From contig JBDHUT010000019.1 in assembly GCA_039809305.1 (NCBI GenBank), positions 1 through 11,905 on the forward strand: a stretch of 11,905 bases of DNA, in the 5' to 3' direction. The number at the start of each line of letters is the position of its first letter. Within the stretch, counting starts at the first letter, position 1. Below the pieces are notes generated by a model, which saw only the letters and a program-made list of their open reading frames with translations, was not told where the DNA came from and searched no databases. Made by a program: the position numbers and the translations under genes. This document shows positions 11,842 to 11,905 of this stretch, piece after piece. The DNA comes from JALHNF01 sp039809305. GTDB taxonomy: Bacteria > Patescibacteriota > Minisyncoccia > Phycocordibacterales > UBA5272.

Positions 11842-11905
11842 AATTCTTAAGAAAACCTAAAGTGTAGACTTGTTCCCCTAGCTTTTCAATGAGGGTTTTG
11901 TAAGC
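11840..11905 (-). CDS. C-terminal end of a minus-strand gene cut by the window edge
   Basis: Read from 11905, 21 codons without interruption (AYKTLIEKLGEQVYTLGFLK and one Asn) end at TAA at 11840-11842, exactly at a terminator hairpin. Composition looks coding, with an amphipathic helix-like LIEKLGEQ. The fragment is too short to name a family. The gene may be other than predicted, but a stop codon placed directly on a terminator argues for a true gene end. Confidence 0.5.
   Translation of the reverse strand, partial: AYKTLIEKLGEQVYTLGFLKN

Noticed and set aside
1..11905. CRISPR array, insertion sequence, integrase or attachment site
   Set aside because: No spaced direct repeats, no transposase or recombinase motifs and no tRNA gene with flanking repeats were found.

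Overview
The window looks like a piece of a small, AT-rich bacterial genome, most likely from the Candidate Phyla Radiation (Patescibacteria, Parcubacteria-like). This is an inference from compact and slightly shortened housekeeping proteins, tight packing, the near absence of Shine-Dalgarno sites, and the particular mix of TrhO, EVE, KhpA, HicBA and YegP-like genes. UGA is used only as a stop. No 16S or tRNA gene is present to confirm it.

Left part (1-4099): a 5'-truncated Pif1/RecD-type helicase with a C-terminal HTH domain on the + strand meets, tail to tail, a small membrane-anchored protein of unknown function. Next to it is a tight minus-strand run of four genes: trhO (tRNA U34 hydroxylase), a HIT hydrolase, an EVE-domain protein and a YgjP-like zinc metalloprotein. 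Centre (4173-7165): dnaB and recR form a + strand pair for replication and repair, closed by a two-way terminator shared with convergent rplU. A NYN-domain nuclease-like gene follows on the + strand. It is the only gene here with a full-strength Shine-Dalgarno site.

Right-centre (7174-10690): a minus-strand RNA and translation block reads rnr, rpsP, khpA, trmD. It recalls the classical rpsP-khpA-rimM-trmD-rplS cluster, but rimM and rplS are absent, and khpA and trmD are each cut off by a terminator and have their own promoter-like sequences. Right end (10813-11905): a hicBA toxin-antitoxin pair, about 300 bases of gene-free DNA with short inverted repeats, a 57-residue DUF1508/YegP-like gene, and the last 21 codons of a minus-strand gene.

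The points most worth a second look are these. (1) A 91-nt nested stem-loop lies between khpA and trmD and would form most of the trmD leader. (2) -10 boxes, often extended TGn type, sit 6-12 nt before several start codons, implying leaderless or nearly leaderless mRNAs. (3) The NYN gene's perfect Shine-Dalgarno site can be masked by a small hairpin. (4) A terminator for one gene lies inside the coding end of the opposing helicase gene. (5) TrmD is short and seems to have Asn where the family's catalytic Asp is expected.
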